This document shows positions 34,393 to 43,414 of a stretch of 64,000 nucleotides of DNA, in pieces. Below the pieces are notes generated by a model. It had not been told where the DNA came from. It ran no database searches and was given only the letters and a program-made list of their open reading frames with translations. Source of the stretch: Streptomyces sp. NBC_01294 (GTDB lineage: Bacteria; Actinomycetota; Actinomycetes; Streptomycetales; Streptomycetaceae); the NCBI RefSeq assembly GCF_035917235.1, contig NZ_CP108423.1:1302001-1366000 (forward strand), in the 5' to 3' direction. Each line of letters starts with the position of its first letter. Position 1 is the first letter of the stretch. The position numbers and the translations under genes are program-made.

Positions 34393-34809
34393 TCAGCCGG
34401 CCGGCAGCACCGCGAAGGCCTCCACCTCCAGCAGCAGTTCGGGCCGGAACAGTGCGGCGACCTGGACGGCCGAGGACGCGGGCAGCCGGTCGGCGGGGAT
34501 GACGGCGTCGCGCGCCTCCCGTACCGCCGGGAGGTGCGCGACGTCCGTCACGAAGTACGTCAGCTTCACGACGTCGTCGAAGGTCGCCCCGGCGGCCGCC
34601 AGGCAGCGCCGGAGGTTCTCGAAGACCTGGCGGGCCTGCGCGGCGGGGTCGCCCTCGCCGACGACCGCGCCCTTCTCGTCGAGGGCGCACTGCCCCGAGA
34701 CGGCGACGAACCGCCCGGTGCCGGTGACGACGTGGGCGTAGCCGGCGGCGGGGGCGACCCCTTCAGGTGCGGGTATGCGGGTGAGGTGGCCGGTCCGGTG
34801 ATCAGTCAT
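34393..34809 (-). CDS. RidA-family protein (second copy in window)
   Basis: 138 aa. FVAVSGQCALDEKGAVVGEGD, QARQVFENLRRCLAAAG and VVKLTYFVTDVAHLP follow the RidA family; the C-terminus reads PELLLEVEAFAVLP. Like the copy at 16006 it lacks an obvious arginine at the usual catalytic site, so its chemistry is uncertain. Its start lies 12 bp after the HEAT-repeat gene stop on the same strand, suggesting an operon. Confidence 0.88.
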   Translation of the reverse strand: MTDHRTGHLTRIPAPEGVAPAAGYAHVVTGTGRFVAVSGQCALDEKGAVVGEGDPAAQARQVFENLRRCLAAAGATFDDVVKLTYFVTDVAHLPAVREARDAVIPADRLPASSAVQVAALFRPELLLEVEAFAVLPAG

Positions 34810-34821
34810 GGGCCGATCCTG

Positions 34822-35373
34822 TCATCCGAGCCCGCGCAGGGCGGCCGTCGCGGCCACCGCCAGGCGGGGGTGGGACTGGGCGCGGGTGAGGAGTTCGCGG
34901 GCCCGGGGGTCGCCGAGGGCGCCGAGGCCCTCCACGCAGGCCAGGGCCACCCGCCAGTACGGGTCGTTCGGGGACAGGAGCCGCGACAGGGTGGCCAGCA
35001 GGGCCGGTACGGACTCGGGGGCGCGCAGGGCGGTGAGCAGCCGGACGGGCTGCAGGGCGTAGGCCGTGCGCAGGCCGTTGGTGGCGAGGGCGGCGGCCGC
35101 GCGGGCGGTGCGCGGGTCGCCGAGGACGGCCATCGCCTCCGCGGCGGCCGCGCAGCGGGGCGGGTCCCGGTGGTTGAGCAGCAGCACCAGCGGCTCGAAG
35201 GCGCGGCGGTCGCCCGCGAGGCCCAGCCGGTACGCGGCCAGCTCGCGGGCCCACAGGGGCAGCCCGGCCGAGGTCAGGGAGGCCGCCAGGTCGTCGGGGC
35301 CGGCCGCGAGCAGCACCTCGTACTCGGGTGACTGCCCCGCCTCCGCCCGCAGGCGTTCCAGCACGTCGTTCAC
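34822..35373 (-). CDS. HEAT-repeat-like protein
   Basis: 183 aa built of helical pairs with repeated Ala/Leu patterns: FEPLVLLLNHRDPPRCAAAA, AMAVLGDPRTARAAAALA, ALACVEGLGALGDPRARELL. These are HEAT/PBS-lyase-type scaffolds that bind other proteins. Older annotations sometimes call such genes adenylosuccinate lyase, which the sequence does not support. First gene of a likely two-gene unit with ridA. Confidence 0.8.
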   Translation of the reverse strand: MNDVLERLRAEAGQSPEYEVLLAAGPDDLAASLTSAGLPLWARELAAYRLGLAGDRRAFEPLVLLLNHRDPPRCAAAAEAMAVLGDPRTARAAAALATNGLRTAYALQPVRLLTALRAPESVPALLATLSRLLSPNDPYWRVALACVEGLGALGDPRARELLTRAQSHPRLAVAATAALRGLG

Positions 35374-35437
35374 CCGGCCACCCTAGGGGGACGGAGGGGG
35401 TCGGCACGCCGGGTTCCCGGAGTTGGACAACGCCGGT

Positions 35438-35462
35438 TGATCGATGATCGATGATCGGTACA
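35438..35462 (+). promoter_or_regulatory. Shared motif A, copy 1 (GATCGAT-rich)
   Basis: 25 nt beginning TGATCGATGATCG; 21 of 25 positions are identical to 38625-38649 upstream of ccr. Candidate operator. Confidence 0.55.
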
Positions 35463-35502
35463 TTTGGGCGGTACAGGTCACATCTCCGCGCTCTGGCGGA
35501 CC

Positions 35503-35516
35503 AGTTACCGGCGAGT
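35503..35516 (+). promoter_or_regulatory. Shared motif B, copy 1 (AGTTACCSGYGAGT)
   Basis: AGTTACCGGCGAGT; 12 of 14 positions match the reverse complement of 38610-38623. Imperfect dyad, candidate binding site for the TetR regulator encoded between the two promoters. Confidence 0.55.
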
Positions 35517-35767
35517 TACTGTCCTTACAACACGTACGAGGGCGGCCTGGTGACGCAGCCGCCTCGTGTCGGTCGGTTCGTATGCACGGCGTGATCCCGG
35601 GACAGGGCTGCGCCGTTTCCACCCCCGGGACTCGTTCCCGCCGGGTTCTCTCCCCTCGGGCCCGCATCCCTCCGGGCTCTTTCACCGCACGGCACTCCGT
35701 ACGGCATCCGCGCGCGCTGTGCGCCGCGCGCCCCTCAGTCGTCACCCTCTTCCACTGGAGTCCCTCG

Positions 35768-37567
35768 ATGGACCGTCAGTCCAGTCAGCCCACCCTCCAG
35801 ACCATCGCCGTCGTCGGCCTCGGCACGATGGGCACCGGCATCGCCGAGGTCCTCGCCCGGGCCGGCCGCGAGGTCATCGGCATCGACATCAGCGAGACCG
35901 CCGCCCGCCGGGCCGCCGCCTCCCTCGCCGCGTCCACCGCGCGCTCCGTCACCCGCGAGCGCATCACCGAGCAGGAGCGGGCGGACGTGCTCGCCCGCTT
36001 CCGTACCTTCACCGACCTGGCGGCCGCCGCCGAGGCCGATCTCGTCATCGAGGTCGTGCCCGAGTCGTACGAGGTCAAGCAGCAGGTGTTCCGCGAGCTG
36101 GACGCGATCGTCCGCCCCGGCACGATCCTGGCCACGGGCACCAACGCCCTGTCGGTGACCCGGCTCGCCGCCGAGTCCCAGCGCCCCGAGCGCGTGCTGG
36201 GCCTGCACTTCTTCAACCCGGCCCCGGCGATGAAGCTGGTCGAGGTCGTCAGCTGCGTCCTCACCGCCCCGCCGGCCGTGGAGGCGGTCACCGAGCTGGC
36301 CCGCGCGCTCGGCAAGGAGCCCGTCGCGGTCGGCGACCGGCCCGGTTTCGTCGCGGACGGCCTGCTCTTCGGCTACCTGAACCAGGCCGCCGCGATGTAC
36401 GAGGCGAAGTACGCCTCCCGCGAGGACATCGACGCGGCGATGCGGCTCGGCTGCGGCCTGCCCATGGGCCCGCTGGCGCTGCTCGACCTGATCGGCGTGG
36501 ACACGGCCCGCACCGTCCTGGAGGCCATGTACACCTCCTCCGGCGACCGGCTGCACGCCCCGGCCCCGGTCCTGGGCCAGCTCGCCGCCGCGGGCCTGAC
36601 CGGGCAGAAGTCCGGACGCGGCTTCTACACGTACGAGGCGCCCGGCAGCTCGGTGATCGTCCGTGACCTCCAGACCCCGCCGGACGGATCCCTGCTCGGC
36701 ACGGGCCGTCCCGTCTCCTCGGTCGGCGTGGCCGGCTCGGGCACCATGGCGAGCGGGATCGCGCAGGTCTTCGCGCAGTCCGGGTTCGATGTGGTCCTGG
36801 CCGCGCGCAGCCAGGAGAAGGCGGACGCGGCGAAGGCCGCCATCGGCAAGTCCCTGGGCCGTGCGGTGTCCAGGGGCAGGCTGACGGAGGAGGCCGCCGC
36901 GCAGACCCTGGGCCGGATCACCCCGGCCGGTTCGCTGGACGCCTTCGCCGACGTGGACCTGGCCGTCGAGGCGGTCGCCGAGGACCTGGCGGTCAAGCAG
37001 GAGCTGTTCGCGGCCCTGGACAAGGTCTGCAAGCCGGGTGCGGTGCTGGCGACCACCACCTCCTCGCTGCCGGTGATCGCGGTGGCCCGCGTGACCTCGC
37101 GCCCGCAGGACGTGATCGGCATGCACTTCTTCAACCCGGCCCCGGCGATGAAGCTGGTCGAGGTGGTCCGGACCGTCCTGACGGCCGACGACGTGCACGC
37201 CACGGTCCGCGCGATCTGCACCAAGGTGCGCAAGCACCCGGTGGACTGCGGCGACCGGGCCGGCTTCATCGTGAACGCGCTGCTGTTCCCGTACCTCAAC
37301 AACGCGATCAAGATGGTCGAGCAGCACTACGCCGACATCGACCAGATCGACGCGGCGATGAAGCTGGGCGGCGGCTACCCGATGGGACCGTTCGAGCTGC
37401 TCGACGTGGTCGGCCTCGATGTGTCGCTGGCCATCGAGAAGGTCCTCCACGAGGAGTTCCGCGACCCGGGCCTGGCCCCGTCCCCGCTGCTGGAGCACCT
37501 GGTGGCGGCGGGCTGCCTGGGCCGGAAGACCGGCCGCGGTTTCCGTGAGTACGCCGCCCGCCGGTAA
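35768..37567 (+). CDS. 3-hydroxyacyl-CoA dehydrogenase with two complete tandem domains
   Basis: 599 aa made of two homologous 3-hydroxyacyl-CoA dehydrogenase units (about 10-300 and 315-599). Each has an NAD-binding GxGxxG (VVGLGTMGTGIAEVL; VAGSGTMASGIAQVF), the catalytic HFFNPAPAMKLVEVV, and a C-terminal helical domain ending GRGFY/GRGFREY. It likely interconverts acetoacetyl-CoA and 3-hydroxybutyryl-CoA, feeding crotonyl-CoA to Ccr. Start ATG 35768 has GGAG 8 nt upstream. It precedes the TetR and ccr genes on the same strand. Confidence 0.9.
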   Translation: MDRQSSQPTLQTIAVVGLGTMGTGIAEVLARAGREVIGIDISETAARRAAASLAASTARSVTRERITEQERADVLARFRTFTDLAAAAEADLVIEVVPESYEVKQQVFRELDAIVRPGTILATGTNALSVTRLAAESQRPERVLGLHFFNPAPAMKLVEVVSCVLTAPPAVEAVTELARALGKEPVAVGDRPGFVADGLLFGYLNQAAAMYEAKYASREDIDAAMRLGCGLPMGPLALLDLIGVDTARTVLEAMYTSSGDRLHAPAPVLGQLAAAGLTGQKSGRGFYTYEAPGSSVIVRDLQTPPDGSLLGTGRPVSSVGVAGSGTMASGIAQVFAQSGFDVVLAARSQEKADAAKAAIGKSLGRAVSRGRLTEEAAAQTLGRITPAGSLDAFADVDLAVEAVAEDLAVKQELFAALDKVCKPGAVLATTTSSLPVIAVARVTSRPQDVIGMHFFNPAPAMKLVEVVRTVLTADDVHATVRAICTKVRKHPVDCGDRAGFIVNALLFPYLNNAIKMVEQHYADIDQIDAAMKLGGGYPMGPFELLDVVGLDVSLAIEKVLHEEFRDPGLAPSPLLEHLVAAGCLGRKTGRGFREYAARR

Positions 37568-37610
37568 CCGGTCGGGCCACGAGCCGGATGCGTGGGGAGG
37601 GCTGCTCGGG

Positions 37611-37632
37611 TCCGCCGGACCCTCACGGCGGA
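37611..37632 (+). terminator. Weak hairpin between the dehydrogenase and tetR
   Basis: 7-bp stem TCCGCCG/CGGCGGA with 8-nt loop, flanked by further complementary GGGAGG/CCCTCC. Possible terminator of the dehydrogenase transcript. Confidence 0.45.
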
Positions 37633-37730
37633 CTGACCCTCCCGAGCCCAGTGCGGGCTCTCCCCCGCATCCACCCCCCTCTCACCCCCCGCAGGCGCGC
37701 TCCCCTGCACGAATGAAGTACTTTCGCTCT

Positions 37731-38543
37731 ATGTCCCAGCCCGCCAAGACCTCGCCCCGCGCCGCCACGGCATCCGACGTCCCGGAGAGCACGGCCGGCA
37801 CCAAGGCGGCCGCCCAGCGGCTCAAAATGCGCCGCGAGCTCGCCGCCGCGGCCATGGAGCTCTTCGCGACCAAGGGGTACGAGGCGACGACGGTCGACGA
37901 GATCGCCGCGACCGCCGGGGTGGCGCGCCGGACCTTCTTCCGGCACTTCCGGTCCAAGGAAGAGGCGATCTTCCCGGACCACGACGACACCCTGACCCGC
38001 GCCGAGGCCGTCCTCGACGTGGCCCCGGCGCACGAGCACCCGCTCGACACGGTGTGCCGCGGGATCAAGGAAGTCATGAAGATGTACGCCGCCTCGCCCG
38101 CGGTGTCGGTGGAGCGCTACCGGCTGACCCGCGAGGTGCCGGCGCTGCGGGAGCGGGAGATCGCCTCGGTGGCCCGGTACGAGCGGCTGTTCACCCGCTA
38201 CCTGCTGGCCCACTTCGACGAGACCGACCACCACGACGGCAACGACGATCCGCTGCTGGCCGAGGTGGCCGCCTCTGCCGTGGTCACCGCCCACAACCAC
38301 GTGCTGCGGCGCTGGCTGCGGGCGGGCGGTCAGGGAGACGTTGAGGCCCAGCTGGACCACGCCTTCTCGATCGTCCGGAAGACCTTCGGCACGGGGATCG
38401 GCGCGGGCCGCACCCTGAGCACGGCGCCGGCCGCGCCGGCCGCGGTCCGCACCGAGGGCGAGGTGCTGGTGGCGGTGGCCCGGACCGACGCACCCCTCGA
38501 CGAGGTCATGCGGACCATCGAAGAGGCACTGCGCGCCAAGTAG
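37731..38543 (+). CDS. TetR-family regulator of the ethylmalonyl-CoA region
   Basis: 270 aa. HTH at ~40-85 (FATKGYEATTVDEIAATAGV, then RRTFFRHFRSKEEAIF). The ligand domain is long and helical. Start ATG 37731 was chosen; ATG 37713 is an alternative, neither with a strong ribosome site. It sits between the dehydrogenase gene and the ccr operon, both of whose upstream regions share motifs A and B, so it is the obvious candidate regulator; acyl-CoA ligands are plausible. A strong hairpin ends the gene. Confidence 0.88.
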   Translation: MSQPAKTSPRAATASDVPESTAGTKAAAQRLKMRRELAAAAMELFATKGYEATTVDEIAATAGVARRTFFRHFRSKEEAIFPDHDDTLTRAEAVLDVAPAHEHPLDTVCRGIKEVMKMYAASPAVSVERYRLTREVPALREREIASVARYERLFTRYLLAHFDETDHHDGNDDPLLAEVAASAVVTAHNHVLRRWLRAGGQGDVEAQLDHAFSIVRKTFGTGIGAGRTLSTAPAAPAAVRTEGEVLVAVARTDAPLDEVMRTIEEALRAK

Positions 38544-38557
38544 CGACACGCGTCACA

Positions 38558-38588
38558 GCGGCCGCCCCCGTCACGGGGGCGGCCGCTT
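38558..38588 (+). terminator. Terminator after tetR
   Basis: 13-bp perfect stem (38558-38570 with 38576-38588), extendable by one pair, followed by TT. Confidence 0.88.
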
Positions 38589-38609
38589 TCGTATGTCCGA
38601 CTTGCCCCT

Positions 38610-38623
38610 ACTCACGGGTAACT
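38610..38623 (-). promoter_or_regulatory. Shared motif B, copy 2
   Basis: Reverse complement reads AGTTACCCGTGAGT, matching 35503-35516 in 12 of 14 positions. It abuts motif A. Confidence 0.55.
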
Positions 38624-38624
38624 C

Positions 38625-38649
38625 TGATCGATCATCGCTCATCGGTGCA
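38625..38649 (+). promoter_or_regulatory. Shared motif A, copy 2
   Basis: 25 nt beginning TGATCGATCATCG, 21/25 identical to 35438-35462. Downstream of it, to the ccr start, no gene is seen in a ~275-bp leader rich in CA. Confidence 0.55.
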
Positions 38650-38923
38650 GGTCAATCGGCAAATGAGAGAAAGTTTTGGCACGCGGTGCCTTGCCGGGTG
38701 ACACGGGGTGCCATACGTTGAATCTCGTCCGGATGTCCCCGCGACCCACGCCCACACGGCACGGAACGCGCCCCGGATGCCGCCTGCGTCACCAGGCACC
38801 GCACGCCCCACCACGGGCGTCGCCCCGCACCACCGCACCAGCCGGACCGACGGCACACCACACCTGCACCACGCACCCCCTTTACCTCAGCGCACCCTCA
38901 TCAGCGCTAGCCGGAGGCTCACC

Positions 38924-40261
38924 GTGAAGGACATCCTGGACGCGATTCAGTCGCAGTCCGCCACCGCCGCAGACTTCGCGGCCCTGCCGCTTCCCGACTC
39001 CTACCGCGCGATCACCGTGCACAAGGACGAGGCGGAGATGTTCGCGGGGCTCACGACGCGCGAGAAGGACCCGCGCAAGTCGCTGCACCTGGACCAGGTC
39101 CCCGTGCCGGAGCTGGGTCCGGGCGAGGCCCTGGTGGCCGTCATGGCCTCCTCGGTCAACTACAACTCGGTGTGGACCTCGATCTTCGAGCCGGTGTCCA
39201 CCTTCAGCTTCCTGGAGCGCTACGGGCGCCTGTCGGAGCTCACCAAGCGCCACGACCTCCCGTACCACGTCATCGGCTCCGACCTCGCGGGCGTCGTGCT
39301 GCGCACCGGCCCCGGCGTCAACGCCTGGAAGCCGGGCGACGAGGTCGTCGCGCACTGCCTCTCGGTCGAGCTGGAGTCCTCGGACGGCCACAACGACACG
39401 ATGCTCGACCCCGAGCAGCGCATCTGGGGCTTCGAGACCAACTTCGGCGGCCTGGCGGAGATCGCGCTGGTCAAGTCGAACCAGCTGATGCCCAAGCCCG
39501 GCCACCTGAGCTGGGAGGAGGCCGCCTCCCCCGGTCTGGTCAACTCCACCGCCTACCGCCAGCTGGTCTCCCGCAACGGCGCCGGCATGAAGCAGGGCGA
39601 CAACGTCCTGATCTGGGGCGCGAGCGGCGGGCTCGGCTCGTACGCCACCCAGTTCGCCCTGGCCGGCGGCGCCAACCCGATCTGTGTGGTCTCCAGCCCC
39701 GAGAAGGCGGACATCTGCAGGGCGATGGGCGCGACCGCGGTCATCGACCGCAACGCCGAGGGCTACAAGTTCTGGAAGGACGAGCACACCCAGGACCCGA
39801 AGGAGTGGAAGCGCTTCGGCAAGCGCATCCGCGAGCTGACCGGCGGCGAGGACATCGACATCGTCTTCGAGCACCCCGGCCGGGAGACCTTCGGCGCGAG
39901 CGTCTACGTCACCCGCAAGGGCGGCACCATCACCACCTGCGCCTCGACCTCGGGCTACATGCACGAGTACGACAACCGCTACCTGTGGATGTCGCTCAAG
40001 CGGATCATCGGCTCGCACTTCGCGAACTACCGCGAGGCGTGGGAGGCCAACCGTCTGATCTCGAAGGGCAAGATCCACCCCACCCTCTCGAAGGTCTACT
40101 CCCTGGAGGACACCGGCCAGGCCGCCTACGACGTGCACCGCAACCTCCACCAGGGCAAGGTCGGCGTCCTCGCGCTGGCCCCCGAGGAGGGCCTGGGCGT
40201 GCGCGACCACGAGCTGCGCGCCACGCACCTCGACGCGATCAACCGCTTCCGTAACGTCTGA
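38924..40261 (+). CDS. ccr: Crotonyl-CoA carboxylase/reductase
   Basis: 445 aa, family length. It makes (2S)-ethylmalonyl-CoA from crotonyl-CoA, CO2 and NADPH. MDR fold: N-terminal catalytic part with YHVIGSDLAGVVLRTGPGV and WGFETNFGGLAEIALVK (substrate/CO2-site region), nucleotide domain with LIWGASGGLGSYATQFA (~231) and ASTSGYMHEYDNRYLWM. GTG 38924 has GGAGG 6 nt upstream. First gene of the operon with meaA, CoA lyase, MaoC and acyl-CoA dehydrogenase; it defines the ethylmalonyl-CoA pathway and also supplies extender units for polyketides. Confidence 0.96.
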   Translation: MKDILDAIQSQSATAADFAALPLPDSYRAITVHKDEAEMFAGLTTREKDPRKSLHLDQVPVPELGPGEALVAVMASSVNYNSVWTSIFEPVSTFSFLERYGRLSELTKRHDLPYHVIGSDLAGVVLRTGPGVNAWKPGDEVVAHCLSVELESSDGHNDTMLDPEQRIWGFETNFGGLAEIALVKSNQLMPKPGHLSWEEAASPGLVNSTAYRQLVSRNGAGMKQGDNVLIWGASGGLGSYATQFALAGGANPICVVSSPEKADICRAMGATAVIDRNAEGYKFWKDEHTQDPKEWKRFGKRIRELTGGEDIDIVFEHPGRETFGASVYVTRKGGTITTCASTSGYMHEYDNRYLWMSLKRIIGSHFANYREAWEANRLISKGKIHPTLSKVYSLEDTGQAAYDVHRNLHQGKVGVLALAPEEGLGVRDHELRATHLDAINRFRNV

Positions 40262-40292
40262 GTCCGTTCAAAGGCCTAAGGGACAGCCTGAG

Positions 40293-42371
40293 ATGACAGA
40301 GCGCCAGAAGGACCGTCCGTGGCTCATGCGGACGTACGCCGGCCACTCCACGGCCGAGGCGTCCAACGAGCTGTACCGCCGCAACCTGGCCAAGGGCCAG
40401 ACGGGCCTGTCGGTCGCGTTCGACCTGCCGACCCAGACCGGCTACGACCCCGACCACATCCTCGCCCGCGGCGAGGTGGGCCGGGTCGGGGTCCCCGTCT
40501 CCCACCTGGGCGACATGCGGCGGCTGTTCCAGGACATACCCCTGGAGCAGATGAACACCTCGATGACGATCAACGCCACCGCCATGTGGCTGCTGGCGCT
40601 CTACCAGGTGGCCGCCGAGGAGCAGGGGGCGGACATCTCCCAGCTCCAGGGCACCACACAGAACGACATCGTCAAGGAGTACCTCTCGCGCGGGACGCAC
40701 GTCTTCCCGCCGGGGCCGTCCCTGCGGCTGACGACGGACATGATCGCGTACACGGTCAACCACATCCCGAAGTGGAACCCGATCAACATCTGCAGCTACC
40801 ACCTGCAGGAGGCCGGGGCCACGCCGGTCCAGGAGATCTCGTACGCGATGTCCACGGCGATCGCGGTCCTCGACTCGGTGCGCGACTCGGGGCAGGTGCC
40901 CGAGGAGCGCTTCGGCGAGGTCGTGGCCCGGATCTCCTTCTTCGTGAACGCGGGCGTCCGCTTCGTCGAGGAGATGTGCAAGATGCGCGCCTTCGGCCGC
41001 ATCTGGGACAAGGTCACCAAGGAGCGCTACGGCATCGAGAACGCGAAGCAGCGCCGCTTCCGTTACGGCGTCCAGGTCAACTCCCTGGGTCTGACCGAGG
41101 CGCAGCCGGAGAACAACGTCCAGCGCATCGTGCTGGAGATGCTCGCGGTCACCCTCTCCAAGGACGCCCGCGCCCGCGCCGTGCAGCTGCCCGCCTGGAA
41201 CGAGGCGCTGGGCCTGCCCCGTCCCTGGGACCAGCAGTGGTCGCTGCGCATCCAGCAGGTCCTCGCCCACGAGAGCGACCTGCTGGAGTACGAGGACATC
41301 TTCGCCGGATCCCACGTCATCGAGGCCAAAGTCGACTCCCTGGTCGCCGACTGCCTGGCCGAGATCGACCGGATCCAGGAGATGGGCGGCGCCATGGCCG
41401 CCGTCGAGTCCGGGTACCTGAAGGGCGAGCTGGTCTCCTCGCACGCCGAGCGGCGGGCGCGGATCGAGGCCGGCGAGGACAAGATCGTCGGCGTCAACTG
41501 CTTCCAGCAGACCGAGGAGAACCCGCTCACCTCGGACCTGGACGGCGCCATCATGACGGTGGACCCGGCCGTCGAGGCCCTGACCGTCGAGCGCATCGGC
41601 CGCTGGCGGGCCGAGCGCCAGGAGTCCTCGGACCGGCAGGGCGGCGGCGACCCGTTCGTCTTCCCGACCGTCGGCCAGGCCCTGGACCGGCTGAAGCAGG
41701 CCGCGGCCGGCACCGAGAACCTGATGGAGGCCACCCTGGAGTGCGCCCGGGCCGGTGTCACCACCGGCGAGTGGTCGAGCGCGCTGCGCGAGGTGTTCGG
41801 CGAGTTCCGCGCCCCGACGGGGGTCTCCTCGGCCCCGGTGGCGGTCACCGCCGAGCCCGGCACGCCGATGCACGAGGTCCGCGAGAAGGTGGCCCGTACG
41901 GCCGACGAGCTCGGCTCGGGCCGGCTGCGCCTGCTGGTGGGCAAGCCCGGCCTGGACGGGCACTCCAACGGCGCCGAGCAGATCGCCGTGCGGGCCCGCG
42001 ACGCCGGCTTCGAAGTGGTCTACCAGGGCATCAGGCTGACGCCGGAGGAGATCTCCGCCGCCGCGCTGGCCGAGGACGTGCACTGCGTGGGACTGTCCAT
42101 CCTGTCCGGATCCCACAGCGCACTCGTCCCGGATGTCCTCGAACGCCTGCGTGCGGCGGGGGCGGGTGACATCCCCGTCATCGTCGGAGGCATCATTCCG
42201 AACGCGGATGCCGTGACGCTGAAGGCGGCCGGTGTGGCCGCCGTCTTCACGCCGAAGGACTTCGGCATCACGGAGATCATCGGCCGTATCGTCGACGAGA
42301 TCCGCAAAGCCAACAAGCTCGACCCCCTTCAGAACACCGCAAACCTTGCAAGCACGGAGGTCCCCGCATGA
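40293..42371 (+). CDS. meaA: Ethylmalonyl-CoA mutase (MeaA), coenzyme B12-dependent
   Basis: 692 aa. The N-terminal substrate-binding TIM barrel carries SVAFDLPTQTGYDPDHILA, NTSMTINATAMWLLALY and GTTQNDIVKEYLSRGTHVFP; the C-terminal cobalamin domain has GKPGLDGHSNGAEQ (DxHxxG, ~555-560) and VGLSILSGSHSALVP. Converts ethylmalonyl-CoA to methylsuccinyl-CoA. Its placement after ccr separates it from methylmalonyl- or isobutyryl-CoA mutases of similar size. The stop overlaps the lyase ATG (ATGA), so translation is coupled. Confidence 0.93.
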   Translation: MTERQKDRPWLMRTYAGHSTAEASNELYRRNLAKGQTGLSVAFDLPTQTGYDPDHILARGEVGRVGVPVSHLGDMRRLFQDIPLEQMNTSMTINATAMWLLALYQVAAEEQGADISQLQGTTQNDIVKEYLSRGTHVFPPGPSLRLTTDMIAYTVNHIPKWNPINICSYHLQEAGATPVQEISYAMSTAIAVLDSVRDSGQVPEERFGEVVARISFFVNAGVRFVEEMCKMRAFGRIWDKVTKERYGIENAKQRRFRYGVQVNSLGLTEAQPENNVQRIVLEMLAVTLSKDARARAVQLPAWNEALGLPRPWDQQWSLRIQQVLAHESDLLEYEDIFAGSHVIEAKVDSLVADCLAEIDRIQEMGGAMAAVESGYLKGELVSSHAERRARIEAGEDKIVGVNCFQQTEENPLTSDLDGAIMTVDPAVEALTVERIGRWRAERQESSDRQGGGDPFVFPTVGQALDRLKQAAAGTENLMEATLECARAGVTTGEWSSALREVFGEFRAPTGVSSAPVAVTAEPGTPMHEVREKVARTADELGSGRLRLLVGKPGLDGHSNGAEQIAVRARDAGFEVVYQGIRLTPEEISAAALAEDVHCVGLSILSGSHSALVPDVLERLRAAGAGDIPVIVGGIIPNADAVTLKAAGVAAVFTPKDFGITEIIGRIVDEIRKANKLDPLQNTANLASTEVPA

Positions 42372-43399
42372 CCACGCCTGCCCACCCGTCGCCCGCCACC
42401 GCCCTGCCTGGCCTCCGCTCCGCGTCGGACACCCCTGGTCCTGTGGTGAACCGCCTTCGCCCGCGTCGCTCCTGCCTCGCCGTGCCGGGCTCCAACCCGC
42501 GGTTCCTGGAGAAGGCCCAGGGACTGCCGGCCGACCAGGTCTTCCTGGACCTGGAGGACGCCTGTGCGCCGCTCGCCAAGGAAGGCGCCCGCCACACGAT
42601 CGTGGACGCGCTGAACAACGGCGACTGGACGGGCAAGACCCGGGTCGTCCGCGTGAACGACTGGACGACGCACTGGACGTACCGCGATGTCATCACGGTC
42701 GTCGAGGGCGCCGGCCAGAACCTCGACTGCATCATGCTGCCGAAGGTCCAGGACGCCCAGCAGGTCGTCGCGCTGGACCTGCTGCTGACGCAGATCGAGA
42801 AGACGATGGGCTTCGAGGTCGGCAAGATCGGCATCGAGGCGCAGATCGAGAACGCCAAGGGCCTGGTGAACGTCGACGAGATCGCCGCCGCCTCGCCCCG
42901 GCTGGAGACCATCATCTTCGGCCCGGCCGACTTCATGGCCTCCATCAACATGAAGTCGCTGGTCGTGGGCATGCAGCCGCCCGGCTACGGCGCGGACGCC
43001 TACCACTACATCCTGATGCGCATCCTGATGGCCGCCCGCATGCACAACCTCCAGGCGATCGACGGCCCCTTCCTCCAGATCCGTGACGTGGACGCCTACC
43101 GCGAGGTGGCCGGCCGGGCGGCGGCTCTGGGCTTCGACGGCAAGTGGGTGCTGCACCCCGGTCAGGTCGACGCTGCCAACGAGGTCTTCTCCCCCTCGCA
43201 GGAGGACTACGACCACTCCGAGCTGATCCTCGACGCGTACGACTGGTGCACCTCGGAGGCCGGCGGCAAGAAGGGCTCGGCGATGCTCGGCGACGAGATG
43301 ATCGACGAGGCCAGCCGCAAGATGGCCCTGGTCATCGCGGGCAAGGGCCGCGCCGCGGGCATGCAGCGCACCAGCAAGTTCGAGATTCCCACCAGCTGA
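42368..43399 (+). CDS. HpcH/HpaI-type CoA-ester lyase (β-methylmalyl-/malyl-CoA lyase)
   Basis: 343 aa citrate-lyase-β-like fold. RSCLAVPGSNPRFLEKAQ, VFLDLEDACAP (Mg-binding Glu/Asp), GFEVGKIGIEAQIENAKGLV (catalytic Glu) and KWVLHPGQVDAANEVFSPS are family hallmarks. In the pathway it cleaves β-methylmalyl-CoA to glyoxylate and propionyl-CoA. Overlaps meaA by 4 nt and is followed 15 bp later by the MaoC gene. Confidence 0.92.
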   Translation: MTTPAHPSPATALPGLRSASDTPGPVVNRLRPRRSCLAVPGSNPRFLEKAQGLPADQVFLDLEDACAPLAKEGARHTIVDALNNGDWTGKTRVVRVNDWTTHWTYRDVITVVEGAGQNLDCIMLPKVQDAQQVVALDLLLTQIEKTMGFEVGKIGIEAQIENAKGLVNVDEIAAASPRLETIIFGPADFMASINMKSLVVGMQPPGYGADAYHYILMRILMAARMHNLQAIDGPFLQIRDVDAYREVAGRAAALGFDGKWVLHPGQVDAANEVFSPSQEDYDHSELILDAYDWCTSEAGGKKGSAMLGDEMIDEASRKMALVIAGKGRAAGMQRTSKFEIPTS

Positions 43400-43414
43400 C
43401 AAGGACAGATCCCC

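Larger units (their letters stand above)
35374..35767 (+). promoter_or_regulatory. 394-bp upstream region of the 3-hydroxyacyl-CoA dehydrogenase gene
   Basis: No gene is supported here. It holds two motifs that recur upstream of ccr: the 25-nt motif at 35438-35462 and AGTTACCGGCGAGT at 35503-35516. The rest is a long leader with GGAG 8 nt before the ATG. Confidence 0.6.
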
